Assembly: GCA_039989475.1 (NCBI GenBank)
Contig: JBDXHU010000010.1
Location: 434,001 to 498,000 of the forward strand
Source: JBDXHU01 sp039989475
GTDB taxonomy: Bacteria > Pseudomonadota > Gammaproteobacteria > Pseudomonadales > Halieaceae
Length of the DNA: 64,000 nucleotides
Reading direction: 5' to 3'
Below the pieces are notes generated by a model, which was not told the DNA's origin, searched no databases, and was given only the letters and a program-made list of their open reading frames with translations. Below, one piece after another: positions 34,301 to 41,162 of this stretch; within the stretch, counting starts at the first letter, position 1, and each line of letters opens with the position of its first letter. The position numbers and the translations under genes were made by a program.

Positions 34301-35608
34301 GTGAAGACTACTTTAAAGGTGCCGGTCGACGACCTACAGGTGGGGATGTATGTCGCAGAGCTTGATCGGCCGTGGCTTGAAACGCCGTTTCCGCTGCAAG
34401 GGTTTTATGTCCGCAATGAAATGGAAATCAAAGAGCTGAAGTCTCTCTGCGAGCACATTTTTATAAGCCCTGACAGCATGGAAGGTGGAGCGCCTGGCTT
34501 TGAGCAAGAGGGCGCTCGCGAGGTCGCTGAGAAGCCTGGCCAACGGGACGCAACTAAAAAAGGCCGATTTAGTCTTCGCTCATTGTTTGACCCGTTGCGT
34601 CGTGGGCAGAACGCGAAGTCGAAGAAACCTGGCGGGTACTTTTATAAGGAAACGGTAGCGTTCAAGGAAGAGATTCGAGCAGCGTCTGACGTTAAAGAAA
34701 AAGCTGTAAAGACCCTGAAGGGTGTAATGAATGATCTCAAGCGATCAGGAGACCTGGATATAGGTCAATTGCACACCACCATTACTCCGATGGTAGACAG
34801 CGTCCTACGAAACCCCTCGGCCCTGGCCTGCCTGGTGCGTCTGCAGAAGAAAGACGACTACCTGTATCACCACTCATTAGCATCGTCGGTTTGGGCGACA
34901 ATACTCGGCAGGCAGCTAGGCCTGGGGAGGTCAAACCTGGATTCCCTGGCGCTTGGCGCCATGCTCCTGGATGTGGGCAAAACCAATCTGCCAAACGAAC
35001 TTCTGGTGAAACCAGGCAGACTCAACCTTGAGGAAACAAGCTTGATGCAGCGCCACATCGAATTTGGGCTGGAGACGCTTGATAAGTCGCGCGATGTCGA
35101 CAAGCCTATCGTCGAAATGGTCGCTTGCCATCATGAAAGGCACGACGGGTCTGGCTATCCCGCCGGGCTCAAAGGTAACGAAATTCCAGTATTTGGACGA
35201 ATCGCAGGTGTCGTCGACTCCTACGATGCGATGATTTCTCCCCGCCCATATGCGGACTTGCGGTCATCTTATGAGGCGATTCGCAAGTTGCACGCAGTGG
35301 CCGGTGTGGAATTTCAAAAGGAGTTGATCGAGCAATTCACTCGGGCAATCGGCGCCTTCCCTACGGGTACGCTGGTGGAGCTTAATACGGGCGCGGTCGG
35401 TATTGTGATGAAGCAAAATCGGCTTCGAAGGCTGCGACCGCAATTAATCCTCGTAACAAGTCCAGACAAGCAGCTGCTCGATAATTTTCTCACGCTTGAC
35501 CTTGATGCGGAAGATTTGGCCGCGAACGGTGAGTACTCTCGGTGGATAGAGCGTGGGCTTTCTCCCGGCTCCTATGGCATCGATCCAACTGAATACTACT
35601 TGAGCTGA
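34301..35608 (+). CDS. DUF3391 plus HD-GYP domain protein with altered HD motif
   Basis: This 435-residue protein has an N-terminal DUF3391 block (VPVDDLQVGMYVAELDRPW), a charged linker and a C-terminal HD-GYP domain (about 180-370) with HHSLA, HIEFG, HHERHDGSGYP and DSYDAM. HD-GYP domains hydrolyse cyclic di-GMP. Where LHDIGK is usual, this protein reads L222-L223-D224-V-G-K, so the metal-binding His of the HD pair is Leu while the GYP loop is intact. Activity may be lost or changed. The start is a GTG behind GAGGA. It lies nine bases upstream of an EAL gene. Confidence 0.88.
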   Translation: MKTTLKVPVDDLQVGMYVAELDRPWLETPFPLQGFYVRNEMEIKELKSLCEHIFISPDSMEGGAPGFEQEGAREVAEKPGQRDATKKGRFSLRSLFDPLRRGQNAKSKKPGGYFYKETVAFKEEIRAASDVKEKAVKTLKGVMNDLKRSGDLDIGQLHTTITPMVDSVLRNPSALACLVRLQKKDDYLYHHSLASSVWATILGRQLGLGRSNLDSLALGAMLLDVGKTNLPNELLVKPGRLNLEETSLMQRHIEFGLETLDKSRDVDKPIVEMVACHHERHDGSGYPAGLKGNEIPVFGRIAGVVDSYDAMISPRPYADLRSSYEAIRKLHAVAGVEFQKELIEQFTRAIGAFPTGTLVELNTGAVGIVMKQNRLRRLRPQLILVTSPDKQLLDNFLTLDLDAEDLAANGEYSRWIERGLSPGSYGIDPTEYYLS

Positions 35609-35617
35609 CGCCGGGCC

Positions 35618-36913
35618 ATGCTCTCCTCCGTAATTCAACAAACTTTTGCAGGCTCTGATGGCCTGTCGCGCGCCGACCGATTTATCTCACGCGCAGTTTC
35701 GAAGAATGAGTGCTTGGCGGTGATGATAGTGAACGTAGAGGATGTAGAGCGGATCTCCGCAACAATCGGGCACGCCAAGACACAGGATTTTCTGGACGAG
35801 TTCCACACTGAGTTAAAGTTTTTGCTGCGCGAGAAAGATGCGATGGAGCGAATTTCTGACAGGAAGTTCGCCGTGATACTCAGTGGGATGAATAACCAGG
35901 GCTTGGCGAGAATAGCAGCCAAGAGAATTGAGCGCCTGGCCAGTGATGTAGGTGATAAAGGAGTTTTTCACCAAAACTTGCGTGCCAATATCGGTGTTGC
36001 CTTTTACCCGGTGCATGCTATCCAGGCCTCAGAGCTGATGCGCCTTGCGGAAATAGCCTCCCTGGGGTCACATGCTGGCAGTGATGCGGTGTCGTTTTTC
36101 GAGGAGGACTTTGCAGATCATCTACTCGGCGAATGGGGGCTGGAGGGACGGCTCGATAGTGCTTTGCGGGCAGGAGATCTGAAAATGCACTTTCAGCCCA
36201 AGATGTGCCTCGCTACGGGAAGCATTGTTGGAGCTGAAGCTTTGATGCGCTGGCATGATCCCGAGCTTGGGCCTATACCGCCTGATGTTTTTATTAAACT
36301 GGCTGAGTCTACCGGGAAGATTGCCGCGCTGACTCAATTTGCTATCCAGAACGTGTGCATGCAGATGAATGAGTGGAAGCAGCGGATGCCTGATATTGGA
36401 GTAGCCGTAAATATCACACCAACGACCATTATTAACGGAGAAATTGTCGAGGTGCTTCGAACTGCTACAAGTATATGGGGTCTGCAAGCAGATCAAATAA
36501 CCCTGGAAGTCACGGAGAACGCCCTCATGGAGTATCCCGAAGAGAGCCACGGAGTTCTTGTGGAGCTACGTGAAATGGGTGCGAGAGTGTCTATTGATGA
36601 CTTCGGCACTGGATACTCTTCACTTGCCTACCTGAAAGACATACCTGCTGATGAGCTAAAAGTTGATAGATCCTTTGTTTCTGGCATGCTCGAAGATAGA
36701 GATGATCTGAAGATCGTTGAGCACACCATCCAATTGGCAAGAAGCTTTGGGCTGCAAGTGGTTGCAGAGGGCGTTGAATGTGGCGGAACTATGGACACAC
36801 TGCGCAAACTGGGTTGCGACTATGCGCAGGGTTACCACATAGCCAGGCCTATGCCGGGTCAAGAACTTGAGGGCTTTATCAGGGGCTTCGACAAGGACAA
36901 TAAAAGGCAATAG
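35618..36913 (+). CDS. Degenerate GGDEF plus EAL domain protein (likely c-di-GMP phosphodiesterase)
   Basis: This 431-residue soluble protein has an N-terminal GGDEF fold in which the signature is replaced by SDRKF (near residues 83-87), so cyclase activity is unlikely. The EAL domain (about 175-420) keeps E207-A-L-M-R-W, the LEVTENAL glutamate, DDFGTGYSSL and the catalytic-block KVDRSF and AEGVE. The second Asn block reads VNITP instead of VNLSP. It probably hydrolyses cyclic di-GMP to pGpG. It forms a pair with the HD-GYP gene upstream. Codon choice is less GC-rich than in the flanking catabolic genes. Confidence 0.88.
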   Translation: MLSSVIQQTFAGSDGLSRADRFISRAVSKNECLAVMIVNVEDVERISATIGHAKTQDFLDEFHTELKFLLREKDAMERISDRKFAVILSGMNNQGLARIAAKRIERLASDVGDKGVFHQNLRANIGVAFYPVHAIQASELMRLAEIASLGSHAGSDAVSFFEEDFADHLLGEWGLEGRLDSALRAGDLKMHFQPKMCLATGSIVGAEALMRWHDPELGPIPPDVFIKLAESTGKIAALTQFAIQNVCMQMNEWKQRMPDIGVAVNITPTTIINGEIVEVLRTATSIWGLQADQITLEVTENALMEYPEESHGVLVELREMGARVSIDDFGTGYSSLAYLKDIPADELKVDRSFVSGMLEDRDDLKIVEHTIQLARSFGLQVVAEGVECGGTMDTLRKLGCDYAQGYHIARPMPGQELEGFIRGFDKDNKRQ

Positions 36914-36914
36914 A

Positions 36915-37039
36915 GGACAGACCGCGATTATCCAGTTATGGGCGATATCCTCAGTATCAAAGTTCGATGCCATCCGGGTAAAGCAGATTAGCCACGACCT
37001 GGATACGAATTCAAATGCGTTCTTAATCGTGCACTGTCC
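36915..37039. repeat. Putative small non-autonomous element with GGACAG inverted ends
   Basis: GGACAG followed by ACCGCGATT (36915-36929) is inverted as AATCGTGCACTGTCC (37025-37039), with 12 of 15 positions pairing. This frames a 125-base non-coding insert between the EAL and GNAT genes. The right end recurs at 38008-38031. The GGGGACAG/CTGTCCCC core also occurs in the hairpin at 56563-56600. This resembles REP/MITE-type sequences mobilised by REP-associated transposases, but no transposase is present here. Confidence 0.45.
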
Positions 37040-37048
37040 CCGATTATT
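37025..37048 (+). repeat. 24-base repeat unit with CTGTCCCC core, copy 1
   Basis: The unit from AATCGTGCACTG to CCGATTATT matches 38008-38031 at 23 of 24 positions. It overlaps the last bases of the GNAT gene's 3' end, so insertion may have set that stop codon. Confidence 0.7.
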
Positions 37049-37835
37049 ATATTGCTCGTTGCATTTCCGATTGTCTTAAGAGCAGTTCCGCGCCTAGCTC
37101 CTCTAATGTGGCCCGCAACATCTGGTCTGCAGAATCCATGTTGATCAACCGAAGAGGACCCTCTGTCGCTGCTGCGGCAAGAAGTGCTTGAAGGCTGTCA
37201 GGTGTTTTGGCTGCTATTTGATGAATCAGTCCACCCTGACCAACAACAATGGCCCCGTGATCATGCAGAAAGCAGCGTAGTGGTGTGCTGGCGATTGTCT
37301 CGTTTGAATTCTGCCAGGAGGGTTGCCAAGAGGAAAAGCGTTGTAGAGTTGCACGACATGTTGGCCAATCGACTCTTCGGCAGCCTGACAGTTTTGGTTC
37401 TGGGTGCTTTAGAGTGTAGGAGTCTAGTCTTCTTTCCAGATTGAATCCGAGACGACCATACAGCCGTTCCGCTGATGAATTACCCTCAATCACCTCCAGG
37501 CAAAAGCTTTTTTTGCCTTGGAATTTTGACGCGGCTATCGACGCTTCCCCGAGTTGGCCGGCCAGCCCTTTTCCACGATGTGCAACCCGCGTACCGCTGG
37601 AAATCAGATATGCTTTGGAAGCCCGGTTGGCGACGTTCCAGAATGCCGCGATCTCCCCCCCATAGCAGGCAACCATGGAAGCGTCAGCGTCAAAACCCCG
37701 GCTATTCAAAAGTGTTTCAAATTGCGCATCGCTCGGCTGAAGCGGGATGACATAGTCCGAGAAAGCATCTAGAAATGCCGCATGCAGGTCCTCTAATCCT
37801 AAACCTGTTTCAGAGAAGCTTGAGATATTTTTCAT
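37047..37835 (-). CDS. GNAT-family N-acetyltransferase
   Basis: This 262-residue protein has a GNAT core at about residues 40-140. The acetyl-CoA loop R-V-A-H-R-G-K-G-L-A-G is followed by FCLEVIEGNSSAERLYGRLGF, the classical motif A/B pair. The remaining C-terminal 110 residues (RRVDWPTCRATLQRFSSW onward) form a second, divergent GNAT-like half, as in tandem GNATs. The ATG follows GGAGG at good spacing. The stop lies in a repeat copy, so the last residues may be non-native. The acceptor substrate is unknown. Confidence 0.85.
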   Translation of the reverse strand: MKNISSFSETGLGLEDLHAAFLDAFSDYVIPLQPSDAQFETLLNSRGFDADASMVACYGGEIAAFWNVANRASKAYLISSGTRVAHRGKGLAGQLGEASIAASKFQGKKSFCLEVIEGNSSAERLYGRLGFNLERRLDSYTLKHPEPKLSGCRRVDWPTCRATLQRFSSWQPSWQNSNETIASTPLRCFLHDHGAIVVGQGGLIHQIAAKTPDSLQALLAAAATEGPLRLINMDSADQMLRATLEELGAELLLRQSEMQRAI

Positions 37836-38007
37836 GCCTCCGGAGGGCTCCCCTTTAACTGAACGCTAAATGCGCTGCAAGCTGTAACATATTGATATAG
37901 AAATGTTTTATGACTTGAGGGCAGTTTATCACGTAAGCGATTTTAGCGTTACTTAGCGCGGGCCACGCAAAAGTGGTCCACGTGGAAATCGGAAAATAAC
38001 GAGGGAG

Positions 38008-38031
38008 AATCGTGCTCTGTCCCCGATTATT
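38008..38031 (+). repeat. 24-base repeat unit with CTGTCCCC core, copy 2
   Basis: It is identical to 37025-37048 except for one base (A to T in GTGCACTG). The hybrid-kinase-tail homology begins immediately at its end, so the repeat marks a recombination or insertion junction. Confidence 0.7.
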
Positions 38032-38127
38032 CGGGATCCCATAGAGCGGCTTGTGAAGCAGCTGAAAATGTTTGATTTTGACGAGGCCCTGGCGATCTTC
38101 GAGGAGGCCGAGAAAAAATTAATATAG
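38029..38127 (+). pseudogene. Remnant of a second hybrid histidine kinase (C-terminal tail only)
   Basis: The frame from 38032 to the TAG at 38125-38127 reads RDPIERLVKQL, then MFDFDEALAIFEEAEKKL. This matches the last 30 residues of the hybrid kinase encoded at 24103-28413 (REPLERLIAQL ... LFDFDAALAIFAEAEQQL) at about 20 of 30 positions. Nothing upstream in frame is kinase-like; the homology starts at the repeat junction. It is therefore the surviving 3' end of a paralogous kinase gene. Confidence 0.75.
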
Positions 38128-38260
38128 ATGCGGGGCATGAAATAGTGGTCTGATTGTAGTTGTCGCTTGTTGCTAACCTGGCGGAGTTAATTTGCCAATA
38201 CCGTTCTCCTTTCCTCTATACTAGATGGCTAATGTAAACACTTTGGGCTGGCGTGATCAC

Positions 38261-38740
38261 ATGTTGAGACTGTCTCGAATCCACTTGACCCTCTGCCTGG
38301 CTATTTTGCTATCCATTTTCTGGGCGGTTGCGAGCCGTGCTATCGAAGTGCTGACTATCCATGAGCTGGTCTCCCACTGCGCTTACCTGGAAACCGATCC
38401 CGAGGGCGCCGACAGCCAGTACTGCATCCGCTACATACAAGGGTTCATCGATGGCGCGGTAGAGACCGACGAGCGCATCCTGCAGACCCTGGAAGGTGCC
38501 AGTGGCAGCATGGACGCGCTGACCGAGCGCGCCATGCGCACCCGCATGCCGCGCCGCGGGGCCTATGACCGCCCCGGCAGCGTTGCGGGTTTCTGCCTGT
38601 ACGACCCCCTGCCGCTGCGTCAGGTGGTCGATACCGTGGTCGCCGACCTGGTGGCCCGGGATATCGGAGAAGCCGCTGACTCGCCGGCGCGGGATACCGT
38701 CGACGACTCCCTGCGTCGCCACTACCCCTGCACCGAGTAG
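38261..38740 (+). CDS. Secreted Rap1a/Tai-like protein
   Basis: This 159-residue protein has a signal peptide (LTLCLAILLSIFWAVASRA). The mature part carries the pattern ELVSHCAYLETDP ... QYCIRYIQGFIDGAVETDERIL ... GFCLYDPLP ... YPCTE, with four conserved cysteines. This is the Rap1a/Tai domain arrangement, which is found in type VI immunity proteins but also in many lone periplasmic proteins. No T6SS genes are near, so an immunity role is not supported. The ATG at 38261 is preferred over 38225 because it opens the signal peptide and lies below the candidate promoter. It ends four bases before mnhE. Confidence 0.75.
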   Translation: MLRLSRIHLTLCLAILLSIFWAVASRAIEVLTIHELVSHCAYLETDPEGADSQYCIRYIQGFIDGAVETDERILQTLEGASGSMDALTERAMRTRMPRRGAYDRPGSVAGFCLYDPLPLRQVVDTVVADLVARDIGEAADSPARDTVDDSLRRHYPCTE

Positions 38741-38744
38741 CACC

Positions 38745-39239
38745 ATGAGCGAACCCTACACGGCAAAGCCTTTGCAATTGGCTGGCTTGCTGCTCATCCT
38801 GCTGATCAGTTGGCTGCTGTGGTCGGGCCTGTACAAGCCGCTGCTCATCGGCCTGGGAGTGTTTTCCTGTTTGCTCAGCCTGTGGCTGGCCAGCCGCACC
38901 GGCTTTTTCCGCCACGCCATGCCTTTGCGCGCCATGCTGCGCCTGCCAGCGCTGTGGTGGTGGGTGTTACAGGAGGTGATCAAATCCAGTCTGGAAGTTG
39001 CGCGGGTGGTGCTTTCTCCCTCACTGCCAATCCAGCCAGAAGTGGTGGAACTGACCACCGACGAAAAAACGGATTCCGGCAAGGTGATACTGGGTAACTC
39101 CATCACCCTGTCACCGGGCACAGTGACGATTGATGTGCATGAAGATCGCCTGCTGGTGCACTGCCTCACAGCCGAGAGTGCGGCGGGCCTGCGTAGCGGC
39201 GAGGCCGAACGGCGCACAGCGAAGTTGGGACTGAGCTGA
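38745..39239 (+). CDS. mnhE: Mrp-type cation/proton antiporter subunit E
   Basis: This 164-residue protein has two or three N-terminal membrane helices (LLLILLISWLLWSGLY, LLIGLGVFSCLLSLWLA). The conserved MnhE/MrpE block is PALWWWVLQEVIKSSLEVARVVLSP, followed by GNSITLSPGTVTIDV. Subunit E is a small structural subunit of the Mrp complex. It opens a nine-gene operon in the order E-F-G-fused A'/B-C-D-D-small-D, nearly all joined by ATGA-type overlaps. The long frame upstream of 38745 is a shadow of the preceding gene. Confidence 0.92.
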   Translation: MSEPYTAKPLQLAGLLLILLISWLLWSGLYKPLLIGLGVFSCLLSLWLASRTGFFRHAMPLRAMLRLPALWWWVLQEVIKSSLEVARVVLSPSLPIQPEVVELTTDEKTDSGKVILGNSITLSPGTVTIDVHEDRLLVHCLTAESAAGLRSGEAERRTAKLGLS

Positions 39240-39240
39240 G

Positions 39241-39516
39241 ATGTATACGGTTTTATCGCTGGCGATCCTGGTCACCATGGTCCTGGCCCTGGTGCGCGCA
39301 TTGCGCGGGCCCACCGTTTATGACCGGGTACTGGCAGTGAACATGTTTGGTACAAAGACTGTCCTGTTGCTTGCCGTTATTGCGTTCCTGTTTGGCCGGC
39401 CCGACTTCCTGGACCTGGCGCTGGCCTACGCATTGATTAACCTGGTGGGCGTACTGGCGGTGCTGGAGTTCATCCAGAAAAAGCCGCGCAAGGCTGAGGC
39501 GGCGGATCATGATTGA
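39241..39516 (+). CDS. mnhF: Mrp-type antiporter subunit F
   Basis: This 91-residue membrane protein has three hydrophobic helices and the family signature LVRALRGPTVYDRVLAVN, followed by LDLALAYALINLVGVLAVLEF. Subunit F is required for assembly of Mrp complexes. It starts one base after the mnhE stop and overlaps mnhG by eight bases. The length is normal for the family. Confidence 0.93.
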   Translation: MYTVLSLAILVTMVLALVRALRGPTVYDRVLAVNMFGTKTVLLLAVIAFLFGRPDFLDLALAYALINLVGVLAVLEFIQKKPRKAEAADHD

Positions 39517-39832
39517 ATCAGCCGTGGATGTAATGAGCTGGATTCTACTCTTTACCGGCGGTGCTTTCGTGCTGATCGGCGGCATCGGCGCCCTGCGCCT
39601 GCCCAACTTCTACACGCGGTTGCACGCTGCCAGCCTGACCGAAACCATGGCGACCATACTGATATTCGCGGGCATGATCCTGCAGGCCGGCCTGTCGCTG
39701 GCAGCCCTCAAGCTCCTCGCCATCATGGTATTCCTGCTGCTCACCGCACCGACCGCCAGCTACGCCCTGGCTAACGCGGCCTTGCAATCGGGTATGCGCC
39801 CGGAAGCCGAGAGCGGGGGCGAAGATACATGA
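39509..39832 (+). CDS. mnhG: Mrp-type antiporter subunit G
   Basis: This 107-residue protein has three membrane helices and the MnhG signature FVLIGGIGALRLPNFYTRLHAASLTETM, then LLTAPTASYALANAAL. It overlaps mnhF (eight bases) and the fused subunit gene (four bases), showing translational coupling. The role is small-subunit assembly and proton-path support in the antiporter. Confidence 0.93.
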   Translation: MIESAVDVMSWILLFTGGAFVLIGGIGALRLPNFYTRLHAASLTETMATILIFAGMILQAGLSLAALKLLAIMVFLLLTAPTASYALANAALQSGMRPEAESGGEDT

Positions 39833-40806
39833 TCATCATCTTCGCCCTGTTCCTTTTGTCACTGCTGGTGATCACAGCACTGGCTATTGTCCGCACGGAA
39901 AACCTGTTCGTGGCGGTAATGCTCACTTCCATCTTCAGTCTGCTGATGGCCGCCAACTTCTTTATCCTGGACGCGGCAGATGTGGCCCTGACCGAGGCAG
40001 CCGTGGGCGCCGGTATCACCACCGTGATTTTTCTCAGCGCCCTGGCGCTTACCGCCCAGCGCGAGAAGGTGGTCACGGCCGGCAGGCGACCGGCCCTGGT
40101 CGTGGTGGCGGTGCTCGCCACCCTGATTATCTACGCCACCTTTGACAAGCCCCGCCTCGGTGATCCGGATGCACCAGTACACCAACACCTGGCGCCCTGG
40201 TATCTGGAGAACACCCCTGAATTGATGGACTTTCCGAACGTGGTCACCGCCGTGCTGGGCAGTTTCCGCGGCTATGACACACTGGGGGAGGTCTTCGTGG
40301 TGTTCGCCGCCTGTATCGGCGTGCTGTTTATTCTCGGCGTGAAACCACCTGCGGGCAGTCGCTACAACCCTGATAGCTCCGGCCTGCGGCACCACCTGAT
40401 ACCCCAGGTTGTGGGCCGCCTGCTCATCCCCTTTATCGTTCTGTTTGGCCTCTACGTGCAGTTCCACGGCGAGTACGGCCCGGGAGGAGGCTTCCAGGCG
40501 GGGGCGCTGATCGCCTCGGGCGTCATACTTTATGCCCTCCTCGAGGGCGAGGCCGCCGCCCTGCGGGCGGTGCCACAATCGGTGCTGATGGGGCTCGTAG
40601 TCGGCGGTGCCTGCCTGTATGGGGGTGTTGGCCTGCTGTGCATACTACTGGGCGGCAATTTCCTTGAATACTCGGTGTTGTTATCGGACCCGGTCAGCGG
40701 CCAGCAGTTGGGCATCCTGTTAATTGAGGCCGGCGTGGGCATGGCCGTTTGCGGTGCTCTACTTAGTATCTTCCACGCCTTTGCCGCGAGGCCAATGCGC
40801 TCATGA
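39829..40806 (+). CDS. Fused DUF4040 (MbhD/E-like) and MnhB subunit of an Mrp-type antiporter
   Basis: This 325-residue membrane protein combines parts that are separate or differently fused in classic Mrp. Residues about 1-80 are DUF4040/MbhD-like (AAVGAGITTVIFLSALAL). Residues about 130-170 resemble MbhE (NVVTAVLGSFRGYDTLGEVFVVF). The C-terminal half is MnhB (GGGFQAGALIASGVILYALLEG). In Bacillus MrpA the first two modules form the C-terminal tail of the large NuoL-like subunit, whereas here that NuoL-like part is a separate gene. The organisation therefore looks closer to archaeal Mbh and Mrp-like group clusters. Confidence 0.88.
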   Translation: MIIIFALFLLSLLVITALAIVRTENLFVAVMLTSIFSLLMAANFFILDAADVALTEAAVGAGITTVIFLSALALTAQREKVVTAGRRPALVVVAVLATLIIYATFDKPRLGDPDAPVHQHLAPWYLENTPELMDFPNVVTAVLGSFRGYDTLGEVFVVFAACIGVLFILGVKPPAGSRYNPDSSGLRHHLIPQVVGRLLIPFIVLFGLYVQFHGEYGPGGGFQAGALIASGVILYALLEGEAAALRAVPQSVLMGLVVGGACLYGGVGLLCILLGGNFLEYSVLLSDPVSGQQLGILLIEAGVGMAVCGALLSIFHAFAARPMRS

Positions 40807-41162
40807 ACCTGCTGGAGCTTCTGGGTTACTTCAATTACTGGGTATTCGCTATCGTGCTCTCGGTGGGTCTTTATACGGTGATCGCCAAGGTCAACCTGGT
40901 GAAGAAACTGATCGGCCTGTCGATTTTCCAGTCCGCTGTATTCCTGATGTACATCACCATGGATAAGGTGGAGGGCGGCACCGCGCCGATCATACAGAAG
41001 GGCGTTGAGAACCAGGTGTTCTCGAACCCCCTGCCGCAGGTGCTGATCCTGACCGCGATCGTGGTGGGCGTATCGACTCTTGCCCTGGGACTGGCCATCG
41101 TCGTGCGCATCTATGAGGCCTACGGCACCATAGAAGAAGACGAAATTCTGGATGCAGATTGA
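40803..41162 (+). CDS. mnhC: Mrp-type antiporter subunit C (NuoK-like)
   Basis: This 119-residue protein has three membrane helices, the MnhC/NuoK pattern VGLYTVIAKVNLVKKLIGLSIFQSAV and a second conserved block NPLPQVLILTAIVVGVSTLALGLAIVVRIYEAYG. Subunit C corresponds to complex I NuoK and contributes to proton translocation. It overlaps its neighbours by four bases upstream and eleven downstream. Confidence 0.93.
   Translation: MNLLELLGYFNYWVFAIVLSVGLYTVIAKVNLVKKLIGLSIFQSAVFLMYITMDKVEGGTAPIIQKGVENQVFSNPLPQVLILTAIVVGVSTLALGLAIVVRIYEAYGTIEEDEILDAD

Larger units (their letters stand above)
37836..38260. other. Repeat-rich intergenic scar with no intact gene
   Basis: This 425-base AT-richer stretch holds no intact gene. 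It contains the second 24-base repeat (38008-38031) and the hybrid-kinase tail fragment (38029-38127). Just before the repeat, 37955-37985 has a short GC-rich segment with GGCCACG and GTGGTCC that may be another mobile-element scar. TTGCCA (38192-38197) and TATACT (38217-38222), with a long 19-base spacer, could be the promoter of the following gene. Confidence 0.55.

Noticed and set aside
37953..38138. Small minus-strand frame across the repeat scar
   Set aside because: It is the reverse of the kinase-tail fossil and repeat, with low-complexity Ser/Arg content and no ribosome-binding site.
38192..38222. Sigma-70 promoter with TTGCCA and TATACT
   Set aside because: The 19-base spacer is too long for a confident call; it is mentioned only as supporting the downstream start of the Rap1a-like gene.
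38261..38740. Type VI secretion immunity role for the Rap1a/Tai-like protein
   Set aside because: No effector or T6SS gene is adjacent; the domain also occurs in lone secreted proteins.
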